Below, piece by piece: positions 1 through 8,073 of a stretch of DNA of 64,000 nucleotides. Under the pieces are notes generated by a model that worked only from the letters and a program-made list of their open reading frames with translations, searched no databases and had not been told where the DNA came from. Position numbers and translations under genes: made by a program. The DNA comes from Cupriavidus pinatubonensis. GTDB taxonomy: Bacteria; Pseudomonadota; Gammaproteobacteria; Burkholderiales; Burkholderiaceae. The DNA lies in NCBI RefSeq assembly GCF_019602855.1, contig NZ_CP080767.1:1736001-1800000 (forward strand), read 5' to 3'. The stretch's first letter is position 1; every line of letters begins with the position of its first letter.

Positions 1-656
1 AAGGTGCCAGGCGGCAGGGCGTCGATGGCAGGCTGGAGCATCGGCGTGTGGATCTGTCCCGGAGAGACGGCATTGATGCGGATCCCGTCCTGGCCCAGGC
101 TGTCGGCAAGGGAACGCACCAGTGAGAGCAAGCCGCCCTTGGAAGCCGAATAAGCCGGAATCAATCCATTGCCCAATGTCGCATTGATCGATGCGATGGC
201 GACAACGGCGGCGCCCGGTTGCTGGCGCAAGTCGGCCAGCATGGCCTGCATCAGCAGCGGCATAGCGCGCAGATTGACATCGAGCACGGCATCCCAGCGA
301 GCCTGCGTCAGGCCCTCGATACCGCTCTGGTCCACCACGCCGGCGGCATGCACCATGCCGCCCAGCGCCGGCAGGGCGGCGCGGGTGCGGGCCAGCGCAT
401 CTTCGAGCCCTGCGGGTACCCGCAGGTCAATGCCGAGCCCGAAAGCGGGTACGTCATAGCGTTCGGCCAGCGTCGCCGCGACGGCTCGCGCCTTGTCCTC
501 CTGGATATCCCAGATCGCTACAGGCCGCCCGACAGCGGCCAGGGCCTCCGCGCAAGCCTCGCCAATGCCGGAGGCGCCGCCGGTAATCACGACACTGCTG
601 GCCGGGCTATTCAGGGCCACGCGAAACTCGCTGGCGGCAGGATGTTGGGTCGTCAC
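1..656 (-). CDS. SDR-family oxidoreductase (3' end outside window)
   Basis: This is a short-chain dehydrogenase/reductase of the classical NAD(P)-dependent type; its C-terminus lies beyond the left edge. Translating the minus strand gives the Rossmann motif ITGGASGIG near residue 25, an NxxG-type VHAAG segment, a catalytic serine in IASINATLG and the YSASK (YxxxK) motif. A GTG at 656 is chosen as start because GGGAGAGA sits about 7 bases upstream and no better ATG is in frame. About 218 codons are visible of a usual 250 or so. The substrate cannot be read from the sequence. It is transcribed in the same direction as the cupin gene upstream, across a 170-base gap. Confidence 0.85.
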   Translation of the reverse strand, partial: MTTQHPAASEFRVALNSPASSVVITGGASGIGEACAEALAAVGRPVAIWDIQEDKARAVAATLAERYDVPAFGLGIDLRVPAGLEDALARTRAALPALGGMVHAAGVVDQSGIEGLTQARWDAVLDVNLRAMPLLMQAMLADLRQQPGAAVVAIASINATLGNGLIPAYSASKGGLLSLVRSLADSLGQDGIRINAVSPGQIHTPMLQPAIDALPPGT

Positions 657-826
657 TTGTTGTCTCTCCCGGATGTCTTGGTTAGCGTCACAGCCGAAAC
701 AGGCGCGGCTGCCATACGCATTGTTTCTGCTCACGTCCAAGGTGACATAGTCCAAACAGACTAAAGCAGGCGCGCCGGCCCCGGCATCTGCCGTCCGACG
801 CGCCTGAATTGCCGGGTTCTGCAAGC

Positions 827-1231
827 CTACTTCACCGGAGTCAGGATCGGTGCGCCCTTGTTCTTGATCAGCAGCACGACAAATTTGGCCGGCTGTGTGG
901 AACTGGCGTTGCGCCCGACGGTATGGATGTCATTGGTGCCTTCGTGGAAGGTGTCGCCGGGCTTGAGCGTCACCTCCTTGCCACCCTTGACGCCCATGAT
1001 GATATTGCCCTCGAGCACGTAGACAAAGGCGTGCGCATCATGTCGATGCACCGGGTCCACCGCGCCCGGCGGATAGTCCACGACGATCATCTCGACTTCC
1101 TTGCCAGGGTACTCGGGCAACGGTTCTGTCCGCAGGGGCGTGACCTTCGCTTCCGGTGCGGCCATTGCCGGCTGCGCCGCCATCAGGCACGGTAGCATCA
1201 GCGCTGCCGCAAAAGAGACGATTGCTTTCAT
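827..1231 (-). CDS. Secreted cupin-domain protein
   Basis: A 134-residue protein with an N-terminal signal peptide (MKAIVSFAAALMLPCLMAA, cleavage after an AMA-type site) followed by one small cupin barrel. The metal-binding cupin motif is seen as HRHDAHAFVYVLEG, with a second motif around PGDTFHEGTNDIH. The ATG at 1231 is preferred over an upstream ATG because AGGAG lies 9 bases before it and it begins a good signal sequence. It follows the NmrA-like gene by only 11 bases on the same strand, so the two are probably one operon. Small periplasmic cupins of this type are of unknown function; a metal-dependent binding or dioxygenase role is only a family-level guess. Confidence 0.85.
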   Translation of the reverse strand: MKAIVSFAAALMLPCLMAAQPAMAAPEAKVTPLRTEPLPEYPGKEVEMIVVDYPPGAVDPVHRHDAHAFVYVLEGNIIMGVKGGKEVTLKPGDTFHEGTNDIHTVGRNASSTQPAKFVVLLIKNKGAPILTPVK

Positions 1232-1242
1232 GGCTTGACTCC

Positions 1243-1995
1243 TCATTGCTTGTTCGCTTGCGAGAGCCACTGTTCGAGGCTGATGCGGCCGAGCCGCGCG
1301 TCGCCGAGCGGTACGAGCGACATTTCCTCGACCTGGCCGCCGTAGTAGAGGGCTTCGCGGTCCGTCACCACCGGGCGGGCATCGCCCGTCGACTTCAGAT
1401 AGCGCGCAACGATCTCGGCGAAGGGGGCGCGGTCCGGGCCGGCAATCTCGATGGTGCCGTTGCGCGGTGCTTCCAGCGCCACCTGCGCAAGGATTGCCGC
1501 GACGTCTTGTGAAGCAATCGGTTGAAACAGTCCGTCACCGATGCGCACGGTGCCACCGTCCGTGCCGAAATCCGCGATACCGCCCAGGAACTCCATGAAC
1601 TGGGTGGCGCGGACGATCGTGTATGGCACGCCGGCCGCTTCAATCGCCTCTTCCTGTGCGACCTTGGCCGAAAAATATGCATTGCCCGGCATGCGGTCGG
1701 TACCGACGATGGACAGCGCAACGTGATGGCGCACGCCCGCGGCCACTTCGGCCTTGCCGAGATTGCGTGCGGAAGTGCGGAAGAAATCGAGTACGGCCTG
1801 CGGTTCCCACGATGGTGCGTTCGCCACATCCACGACGACGTCCGCGCCCTCGAATGCCTGGGCCAATCCTTCGCCCGTCACGCTGTTGACGCCGGTACTT
1901 GGAGAGGCCGCGATTGCGGTATGGCCAGCCTTGGCGAGCAGCGCGACAACTTGGGAGCCGATCAGGCCGGAACCACCGATTACAACGATCTTCAT
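1243..1995 (-). CDS. NmrA-like NAD(P)-binding protein (atypical SDR)
   Basis: A 250-residue atypical SDR. It begins with the nucleotide-binding motif VIGGSGLIGSQVV, followed by an EGADVVVDVANAP segment and the substrate-side stretch YSAKVAQEEAIEAAGVPYTIVRATQFMEF typical of the NmrA/NAD(P)H-binding family. The start at 1995 is supported by CTGGAG 8 bases upstream; an in-frame extension to 2106 lacks a ribosome site. Such proteins act as redox sensors or as reductases on small substrates. It is divergent from the MocR-type regulator at 2184 and leads a probable two-gene unit with the cupin, so that regulator is its likely controller (inference). Confidence 0.85.
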   Translation of the reverse strand: MKIVVIGGSGLIGSQVVALLAKAGHTAIAASPSTGVNSVTGEGLAQAFEGADVVVDVANAPSWEPQAVLDFFRTSARNLGKAEVAAGVRHHVALSIVGTDRMPGNAYFSAKVAQEEAIEAAGVPYTIVRATQFMEFLGGIADFGTDGGTVRIGDGLFQPIASQDVAAILAQVALEAPRNGTIEIAGPDRAPFAEIVARYLKSTGDARPVVTDREALYYGGQVEEMSLVPLGDARLGRISLEQWLSQANKQ

Positions 1996-2090
1996 GGCAG
2001 ATTCTCCAGATGAGAGAGTAAGGGAGTGCGCGGTGCGGCTGCCGGGGGCATCCATTCGGGTGCGTGGCCTTCGTCGCATCGTGTGAGACC

Positions 2091-2133
2091 ATTGTGGAAC
2101 AATCATGCCCTATGGATAAGGGCCAAGAATTGT
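2091..2133. promoter_or_regulatory. Candidate MocR operator in divergent intergenic region
   Basis: A small dyad ATTGT-GGA-ACAAT lies at 2091-2103, and the half-site ATTGT recurs in direct orientation at 2129-2133. MocR/PdxR regulators commonly bind direct and inverted half-sites between themselves and a divergent target. The position between the NmrA-like gene and the regulator fits, but binding is inferred only. Confidence 0.3.
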
Positions 2134-2183
2134 CGAAATGACTAGGCCAAGTCCAGCCTGTTCACATTGCCCGCGAACCCATC

Positions 2184-3701
2184 ATGACTGCACGGACCTC
2201 CGCATTGGCCATCGAAATCGACCGCCAGGACCGCTCGCCGATCTATCTGCAGATTTGCGAGCGCTTCAGGACGGCCATCGCAGCAGGGCACCTGCGTCCC
2301 GGTGATCGCGTGCCCGCGCTTCGGGGGCTTGCCTTGCAGCTGAATACGGCACGCGGCACGGTTGAAATGGCCTATACCATCCTGGTCGACGAGGGCTACC
2401 TGCAGATGCGCGGTGCGGCGGGGACGTTCGTCTCAGCGTCGTTGCCGGCATCGGTGACGCGCCCGGCACGTGGCGGGGATCGGGAGCAGCCGCCCGCCAG
2501 GGAGCAGGGCGCGACGAAATCGTCCCATGCGTTGCGCGGTCGTCAGCCGGCAACGCGTCAACTGGCGATCGCCGTGGCGATGAGCGGGGAGCCGAAGCTC
2601 TTGCAACCCGGGCTGCCGGCGCTGGACGCGTTCCCGCGCAAGCTGTGGAACCGGCTCGTCTCGCGTTGCGCGCGCAGCGGTGAGCGCGCGATGCTGGCCT
2701 ATCCGGATCCGGTTGGTTACCGCGCGCTGCGCGAGCACATTGCCACCTATCTGGGCTTGTCGCGGGGCGTGGCGTGCGTGCCGGAGCAGGTATTCATCAC
2801 CGCTGGCTACCGCGCGACGCTCGAACTTGTCTTGCGCAGTCTCGCGAGTCCCAATGACCGCATGTGGTTCGAAGACCCCGGCTACCTGCTCGCACGCGGC
2901 TTTCTGGCCGAAGTCGGCGTCAATCTCGTACCGGTGCCGATCGACAGCGAAGGGATCGATGTCGACCGCGGCATCGCGCTGGATCCGCTCGCGCGTTTCG
3001 CACTGGTGACGCCATCGCACCAGGCGCCGCTCGGATACACATTGTCGCTCGCCAGGCGCATGGCGCTCCTCGACTGGGCGGCGAAAGGGTCAAGCTGGAT
3101 CATTGAAGACGACTACGACAGCGAATTCCGCTATGTGGGCCGGCCACTGCCGGCATTGAAAAGCCTCGACAAGGACGATCGCGTGATCTATTGCGGCACG
3201 TTCAGCAAGGTGATGTTTCCGGGACTACGGCTCGCGTATGCCGTGGTGCCGGAGCGTGCGGTCGAACGCGTGGAGCGCGTGGCCTGCAGCATGAATGCCG
3301 GCTCGCCGACGCTATTGCAGGCGGCCGTGGCGGACTTCATCGAACAGGGACATTTTGCGCGCCACGTAAAGCGGATGCGTGCGTTGTACGGGCAGCGCCG
3401 CACGCTGATTGCGCATGCGCTGGAGCAGGCGTTCGGCGAGCGCATGCTTGTGGAGCTGCCGCACGGCGGCATCCAGTTCGCGGTCCAGTTTGCCGAAGGT
3501 CCCGATGGTCCCGTCGACGACGTGGCCGTTGCCGCGCGCGCACGCGACGCGGGGCTCGCGGTGGTGCCACTGTCGATCTGGTATGCGAACGGACGCACGC
3601 GGCGCACCCCGCGTGGCCTGGTCATGGGCTTCGCCAACGTAACCGATGCGAGAGAGGCATTGCGTCTCGCGCGAACGCTATACGGTTGCCTGACCGGTTA
3701 A
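2184..3701 (+). CDS. MocR-type PLP-dependent transcriptional regulator (GntR + aminotransferase fold)
   Basis: 505 residues in the usual MocR layout. An N-terminal GntR winged helix spans about residues 15-82 (SPIYLQICERFRTAI, then LNTARGTVEMAY and LVDEGYLQMRGAAGTFV), a variable linker about 85-125, and a fold-type I aminotransferase domain follows to the end. The PLP Schiff-base lysine is K342 in TFSKVMFPGLR; the conserved EDDYDSEFRY stretch precedes it at about 308-317. In this family the aminotransferase half usually senses PLP or an amino compound. It is divergent from the NmrA-like/cupin pair and convergent with the Nramp gene. Vitamin B6 control (PdxR-like) is possible, but no pdx genes are near. 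Confidence 0.93.
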   Translation: MTARTSALAIEIDRQDRSPIYLQICERFRTAIAAGHLRPGDRVPALRGLALQLNTARGTVEMAYTILVDEGYLQMRGAAGTFVSASLPASVTRPARGGDREQPPAREQGATKSSHALRGRQPATRQLAIAVAMSGEPKLLQPGLPALDAFPRKLWNRLVSRCARSGERAMLAYPDPVGYRALREHIATYLGLSRGVACVPEQVFITAGYRATLELVLRSLASPNDRMWFEDPGYLLARGFLAEVGVNLVPVPIDSEGIDVDRGIALDPLARFALVTPSHQAPLGYTLSLARRMALLDWAAKGSSWIIEDDYDSEFRYVGRPLPALKSLDKDDRVIYCGTFSKVMFPGLRLAYAVVPERAVERVERVACSMNAGSPTLLQAAVADFIEQGHFARHVKRMRALYGQRRTLIAHALEQAFGERMLVELPHGGIQFAVQFAEGPDGPVDDVAVAARARDAGLAVVPLSIWYANGRTRRTPRGLVMGFANVTDAREALRLARTLYGCLTG

Positions 3702-3760
3702 GCCCGCACGAAACTGGACAAGTCCGTCAATCTGCCCGGCGCCATGAGGCCCCAGCTTGC

Positions 3761-5065
3761 TCACAGGGCAAACACGATTGTCACCAGCAGCGAAATCCAC
3801 ATCGTTGCCGTGGCGAGCCACGCCAGCGAGTGGACCCAGCCCGGCGTCCGGAATTCGCCCACCACGGCTTTGTGTCGCGACATCAGCTGAAGCATGACCA
3901 TGGCCGGCGCAGCGGCTATGCCGTTCAGGACGGCGCTCCAGACGAGCATCTTTGCGGGCTCGATGGGCAGCCAGCACAGCGCCGTGCCGATGACCATGGT
4001 GATGCCGATGACCGCATAAAAGTTCCTGGCGGAAAGCGGCTTTTCTTCAAGGCTGCGTCTCCATCGCATCGCCTCGGCTACCGCATAGCCCACGGAACCG
4101 GCCAGGACCGGCACGGCCATGAGGCCTGTGCCGATAATGCCCGCGCTGAACAGCAGCAGCGCCCACTTCCCCGCGACCGGCTCCAGCGCCTTGGCGGCGG
4201 CGGCCGAACTGTCGATGTCCAGGATGCCTGAGTTGTGCAACGCATATGACGTTGTGAGCATGATGCAAAGGGCGATGACCGCAGACACCACCATGCCCGT
4301 CACCGTGTCCACGTTGATGCGCCTGAAATTCATCCTGGCCTGCTCAGGCGCAGCGTGAAGCGGCAAGGCGGTACGGTCGATGTCGAGCTCTTCGACCTCG
4401 GCGGCGGCTTGCCATACGAACAGGTAGGGGCTGATGGTCGTGCCGAGTACCGCCACCACCATGAGCAGATAGGCGCTGGAGAACTCGATCCGGGGCCACA
4501 CCATCGCCAGGGCCGCGGCGTGCCAGTCGATCTTGAGCAGGAACATGGCCGCGATATACACCAGCAGTGAAAGACTGAGCCATTTCAGATAGGCCGCATA
4601 CCGACGGTAAGGCATGAACAGCTGCAAGAGCAGAGATCCCGCCGCGAGGGCCAGCGTATAGATCCAGCGCGCGCCGCCGAGGACCAGAGCCAGGGCATCG
4701 CCCATGGCAGCCAGGTCGGCGCCGACGTTCAGCGTATTGGCCACGACCAGCAAGACCACAAAGGCGTAGGCGAGCGGCCGTGACTGGTGGCGGCGAATGT
4801 TCGCAACGATCCCCCGGCCGGAAATGCGGCCAAGTCTCGCACATACGAGCTGGATGGCGATCATCAGCGGCAGCGTCAGCAGCACACTCCACAGCAGCCC
4901 GTTGCCGAACTGGGCACCAGCCTGCGCGTAGGTGACGATGCCACTGGGGTCGTCATCAGCGGCGCCGGTGATCAGGCCAGGCCCCATGAGCTTGTACCAG
5001 GGCACGTTGGCGTCGGTGTCGGTACTGGTATCGGCGACGGGGGAACCGGTCTCGCTCTCGTCCAT
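3761..5065 (-). CDS. Nramp-superfamily divalent metal transporter with altered metal-site motifs
   Basis: A 434-residue inner-membrane protein with about 11 hydrophobic segments and the Nramp (SLC11) fold signature. Transmembrane helix 1 carries DDPSGIVTYAQAGAQFG where classical Mn/Fe transporters have DPGN, and helix 6 carries TTISPYLFVWQ where they have a methionine-containing MPHN. Loss of the soft-metal methionine and the helix-1 asparagine is what marks Nramp-related magnesium transporters and other outgroup members, so Mn2+ specificity should not be assumed. The ATG at 5065 follows GGGAG by 6 bases; the track allows an extension to 5092 without a ribosome site. It stands alone, convergent with the MocR gene. 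Confidence 0.9.
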   Translation of the reverse strand: MDESETGSPVADTSTDTDANVPWYKLMGPGLITGAADDDPSGIVTYAQAGAQFGNGLLWSVLLTLPLMIAIQLVCARLGRISGRGIVANIRRHQSRPLAYAFVVLLVVANTLNVGADLAAMGDALALVLGGARWIYTLALAAGSLLLQLFMPYRRYAAYLKWLSLSLLVYIAAMFLLKIDWHAAALAMVWPRIEFSSAYLLMVVAVLGTTISPYLFVWQAAAEVEELDIDRTALPLHAAPEQARMNFRRINVDTVTGMVVSAVIALCIMLTTSYALHNSGILDIDSSAAAAKALEPVAGKWALLLFSAGIIGTGLMAVPVLAGSVGYAVAEAMRWRRSLEEKPLSARNFYAVIGITMVIGTALCWLPIEPAKMLVWSAVLNGIAAAPAMVMLQLMSRHKAVVGEFRTPGWVHSLAWLATATMWISLLVTIVFAL

Positions 5066-5344
5066 GATGGGCTCCCGGAAGATCCATTTCAAAACTGTGC
5101 ATGGACCCGTGCTGAATAACCGTGCCAGTCCGGAGCCACTCTAGCAATGCCGGTCCTCGGGGGATGTCAGACGAACTCGGAATTTCGGGGGCGCCGTCGA
5201 GTTTCGCGCGGCAATTGGGGACGAATGGGGCCAAAAGTGACTTGCCGCCTACGCCAGCCTACGCCTGCGAAACAGCGGTGCCCCGGTGGGAGTACCGCTC
5301 GAAGGCAATTTCTTGCGGACAACAAACAGGCGCAGCTTCGAGGC

Positions 5345-6181
5345 CTAAGCCTCCGCCGAGTTGAAAAAACGCACCGACACCGCGCTGCCGGGCGTCGGCG
5401 CGAACTGCGTGTCGCTGAACACGCATGCCATGCCGTCCGCATCCCCCAGTTGCACAAGTGCAGGGCGCCACTGCGGCCCACCCGTCCGAGTGCGCACCGC
5501 GCCAGCGTATTGCCCCACAGGCGGCACGCAGATGCCGTGCGGGAGACAGATCTCCGCCGCGCCGCTGGCTCTCGCAGGCGCCTTGGCGACTACCATGGCA
5601 TGAATTTCATGCGGGCGTTCGAGCAACGCGGCCGCAGCACGCACGTCGCCGCTCTGAATCAGGCGGCGGGCTTCCGTGGATGAACAGCGCACATCCATTC
5701 CGGTTGCGTTGGTGGCATGCAACGCTACGGACTCGACGTCATAGCGGTGCGATTTGCCGAGCTGGCCGAGATAATCGATATCGCCCTGGCGTCCCCGGCC
5801 GCAGCGGAAATTCGCGCCGACTACCAGCCGCCGCATGCCCAGACGCGCGAGCAACAAGCCACGAACGAAGTCATCCGCACTGGCTTCGCTGAGCGCACGG
5901 TCGAACGGCAGCACCAGGCAGTGGTCGACGGCGCCGCTTTCGGCCAGCAGCGCGATGCGGTCATCGACCGTGGAAATCATGCGCGGCGCACTCTGCGGCT
6001 GCAGGAAGGCCCGCGGATGCGGATCGAAGGTCAGTAATACGGTCGGCAGACCAAGCGCCCGCCCGCTGGCGCGTAGCGCCGCCAGCACGGCACGGTGCCC
6101 GCGATGTACACCATCGAAAGTGCCGATCGAAACGACGGATGCCGCCAGACGCAGCGGGCCTGCTTGCCTTGTTACCTGCAT
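5345..6181 (-). CDS. FAD synthetase (FMN adenylyltransferase domain), riboflavin kinase half degenerate
   Basis: A 278-residue RibF-type protein. The adenylyltransferase half is intact: GTFDGVHRGHRAVL (HxGH-type nucleotidyl-transfer motif) at about residues 22-35, FDPHPRAFL, a GANFRCGRGRQGD segment and the CSSTEARRLIQSGDV motif near 167-181. After that, bifunctional RibF proteins carry a riboflavin kinase domain with a GxxxGFPTAN-type motif; here the C-terminal 90 residues show no such motif. It therefore probably makes FAD from FMN only. It lies 91 bases behind the LysR gene of the chlorophenol-type cluster, next to flavin-using enzymes, which suggests a dedicated flavin supply rather than the housekeeping ribF. 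Confidence 0.85.
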   Translation of the reverse strand: MQVTRQAGPLRLAASVVSIGTFDGVHRGHRAVLAALRASGRALGLPTVLLTFDPHPRAFLQPQSAPRMISTVDDRIALLAESGAVDHCLVLPFDRALSEASADDFVRGLLLARLGMRRLVVGANFRCGRGRQGDIDYLGQLGKSHRYDVESVALHATNATGMDVRCSSTEARRLIQSGDVRAAAALLERPHEIHAMVVAKAPARASGAAEICLPHGICVPPVGQYAGAVRTRTGGPQWRPALVQLGDADGMACVFSDTQFAPTPGSAVSVRFFNSAEA

Positions 6182-6272
6182 GATGCTCTCCTCCTCTTGT
6201 CATGCACCGCATGCTAGGAGGCGATGGCGCAGGACGCCAATCCTTTGCCGTCATGGTGTCTATAACCGGCGC

Positions 6273-7244
6273 TCATCCTTCCATGTTCGCCCCGGCAGCC
6301 GCGCCCGCCACGGCATCGTGCCGGGCGAACAGCCTGTGTACGAGCGCACGGATCCACTGGTTGCCGGGCTCGCGGTGCACGCGGTCGTGCCAGTGTTGGG
6401 CGATGTCCATGCCGGGCAGCGTCAGCGGTGGCATGACAACCGTCAGGTCGAGGTCCTTGCAAAGCGCGCGTGCCAGCGTTAGCGGCAGGACCGCCACGGC
6501 GTCCGAATGCTTGGCGATCAGGCCCGCGGTGGCGAAGCTGGGCACGCGGCAGATGATGTTGGTGTGCGGCACTGCGGCCTCGATGGCGCGCTCGATGCTC
6601 AGGTGCTGGTGGCCCGTACCGACCGCGGATACCAGCACATGCTTCTCGGCGACGAAGGCATCCAGGTCTCCCAGTTGAGCGAGCCGCGGATGGTCTTTGC
6701 GCACGACCGCGCCGTAGGTTTCATGCCATAGCAACTGCCGGCGGATGCTCTGCGTGAGGCCCGGGAACGAACCGATGGCCAGGTCGACAAGGCCGTTCTC
6801 CAGCCAGATGTCGAGATGCGTGGCATCGGCGTTGACCGCCTGCACCAGGATGCCCGGTGCTTCTTCCGCCAGCCGGCTCAGCAGCGGTGGCAGCATCTGC
6901 GAGGCGCCGGCATCGAGCAGGAAGAAGCTGAAGCTGCGCTGGCTGGTGCGCGGATCGAAGCCGACATGGTCCGAACGCAGCGCGCGCACGCTCTGGAGAA
7001 TGCCCCGCACCGGATCAGCAAGCTCCAGTGCCTTGGGGGTCGGCTCCATGCGCAGGCCGACGCGGACGAACAGCGGGTCACCGAAATACTGGCGCAGACG
7101 CGCCAACGTCTTGCTCAAAGCAGGCTGCGTCAGGTTGAGCACGCGCGCCGCCTTGGTGAGGCTGCGCTCGCTCAGCAGTACATCCAGCACCAGCAGTTGA
7201 TTCAGGCTGAGTTCGTCTTCATGACGCTGGGGAATAGTGTCCAT
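6273..7244 (-). CDS. tcpR: LysR-family regulator of the hydroxyquinol-pathway cluster
   Basis: 323 residues with an N-terminal LysR winged helix (LNQLLVLDVLLSERSLTKAARVLNLTQPALSKTLARLRQYFGDPLFVR, about 15-62) and a periplasmic-binding-like effector domain to the C-terminus. It is divergent from the flavin reductase gene across 150 bases, the normal arrangement for a LysR activator of an aromatic pathway; the likely inducer is a (chloro)phenol. The order regulator, reductase, monooxygenase, nitroreductase, dioxygenase, transporter, reductase matches what is known of tcpRXABCYD in Cupriavidus. The symbol rests on that synteny and not on a sequence comparison, so orthology to TcpR is probable but not proven. 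Confidence 0.85.
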   Translation of the reverse strand: MDTIPQRHEDELSLNQLLVLDVLLSERSLTKAARVLNLTQPALSKTLARLRQYFGDPLFVRVGLRMEPTPKALELADPVRGILQSVRALRSDHVGFDPRTSQRSFSFFLLDAGASQMLPPLLSRLAEEAPGILVQAVNADATHLDIWLENGLVDLAIGSFPGLTQSIRRQLLWHETYGAVVRKDHPRLAQLGDLDAFVAEKHVLVSAVGTGHQHLSIERAIEAAVPHTNIICRVPSFATAGLIAKHSDAVAVLPLTLARALCKDLDLTVVMPPLTLPGMDIAQHWHDRVHREPGNQWIRALVHRLFARHDAVAGAAAGANMEG

Positions 7245-7276
7245 GATGCGAGGTAATTAGCAAACGGGCCGGCTCG

Positions 7277-7299
7277 GCTGTAGTCTAGTTTCACACAGC
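7277..7299. promoter_or_regulatory. Candidate LysR binding dyad upstream of the flavin reductase gene
   Basis: GCTGT and ACAGC form an interrupted inverted repeat with 13 bases between them, 95 bases upstream of the flavin reductase start. Location between divergent regulator and target suits a LysR activation site. The motif is short and could occur by chance. Confidence 0.3.
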
Positions 7300-7394
7300 T
7301 GACACAGATCAGAAAGCAGGTTTCCAGAGACAAAGCTTCATTCAAGCCCTGTCGCAGGGCAACGAAGAAGGCCCCCAACAAGGAGGAGATCGCC

Positions 7395-7955
7395 ATGTCG
7401 TCCGCAGTCTTCATCGAAGCCGGCGCGAGCCGCATTACCGACGCCGCCATCGACGCCATCGACGCCACGCGCTTCCGCGACGCCTTGTCGCGTGCAGTCA
7501 CCGCCGTGACCGTCATCGCCACCGACGGCGCCGGAGGCCGCGCTGGCGTCACGTGCTCGGCTGTTTGTTCCGTGAGCGATTCGCCGCCCACCGTGCTGTT
7601 CTGCATCAATCGCCGCAGCGCCGCAAACAGCGTGATCAAGTCCAACGGCGTCGTCAGCATCAACTGGCTGCACGCCAGCCAGACCGCGGTGTCCCAGCTG
7701 TTCGCCGGTGCCGGCGCGGTGCCGATGGCGCAGCGCTTCGACGGTGACAGCTGGGGTGTGTTCGGCACCGGCGCGCCATACAGCAAGTCCGCCATGGTCG
7801 CGCTCGACTGCAAGGTCGTTGACCAGCTCGAGATCGGCACGCACAGCGTCTTCGTCGCGCAGGTGCTCGGCAGCTCGGGCGCGGAAAGCAGCAACGACAC
7901 GCCGCTGGTCTACTGCCGCCGCAGCTACGCCACCACGCAGCCAGTCGCCGCCTAG
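7395..7955 (+). CDS. tcpX: NAD(P)H:flavin reductase (HpaC/TcpX-like)
   Basis: 186 residues of the FMN-binding split-barrel flavin reductase family. Seen are FRDALSRAVTAVTVIATDG at about residues 25-43, a VTCSAVCSVSDSPPTVLFCINRRSAAN flavin-binding stretch, INWLHASQTAVSQLFAG, and a C-terminal DTPLVYCRRSY. It reduces flavin with NAD(P)H and passes free FADH2 to the monooxygenase encoded next, the standard two-component arrangement. The ATG has a strong AAGGAGGAG site 9 bases upstream. It is the first gene of the forward operon running to the maleylacetate reductase. Confidence 0.92.
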   Translation: MSSAVFIEAGASRITDAAIDAIDATRFRDALSRAVTAVTVIATDGAGGRAGVTCSAVCSVSDSPPTVLFCINRRSAANSVIKSNGVVSINWLHASQTAVSQLFAGAGAVPMAQRFDGDSWGVFGTGAPYSKSAMVALDCKVVDQLEIGTHSVFVAQVLGSSGAESSNDTPLVYCRRSYATTQPVAA

Positions 7956-8073
7956 CGCGACTTGAAGCGGCCTGGCCCGCGCCAGGCGAGAACCCGATTT
8001 CGTATCCGTGTCCATATGCCCTTCTCCAGGGCAGGGACTGTCACACCCCGAAAACCACCAAGGAGACCTGGCG

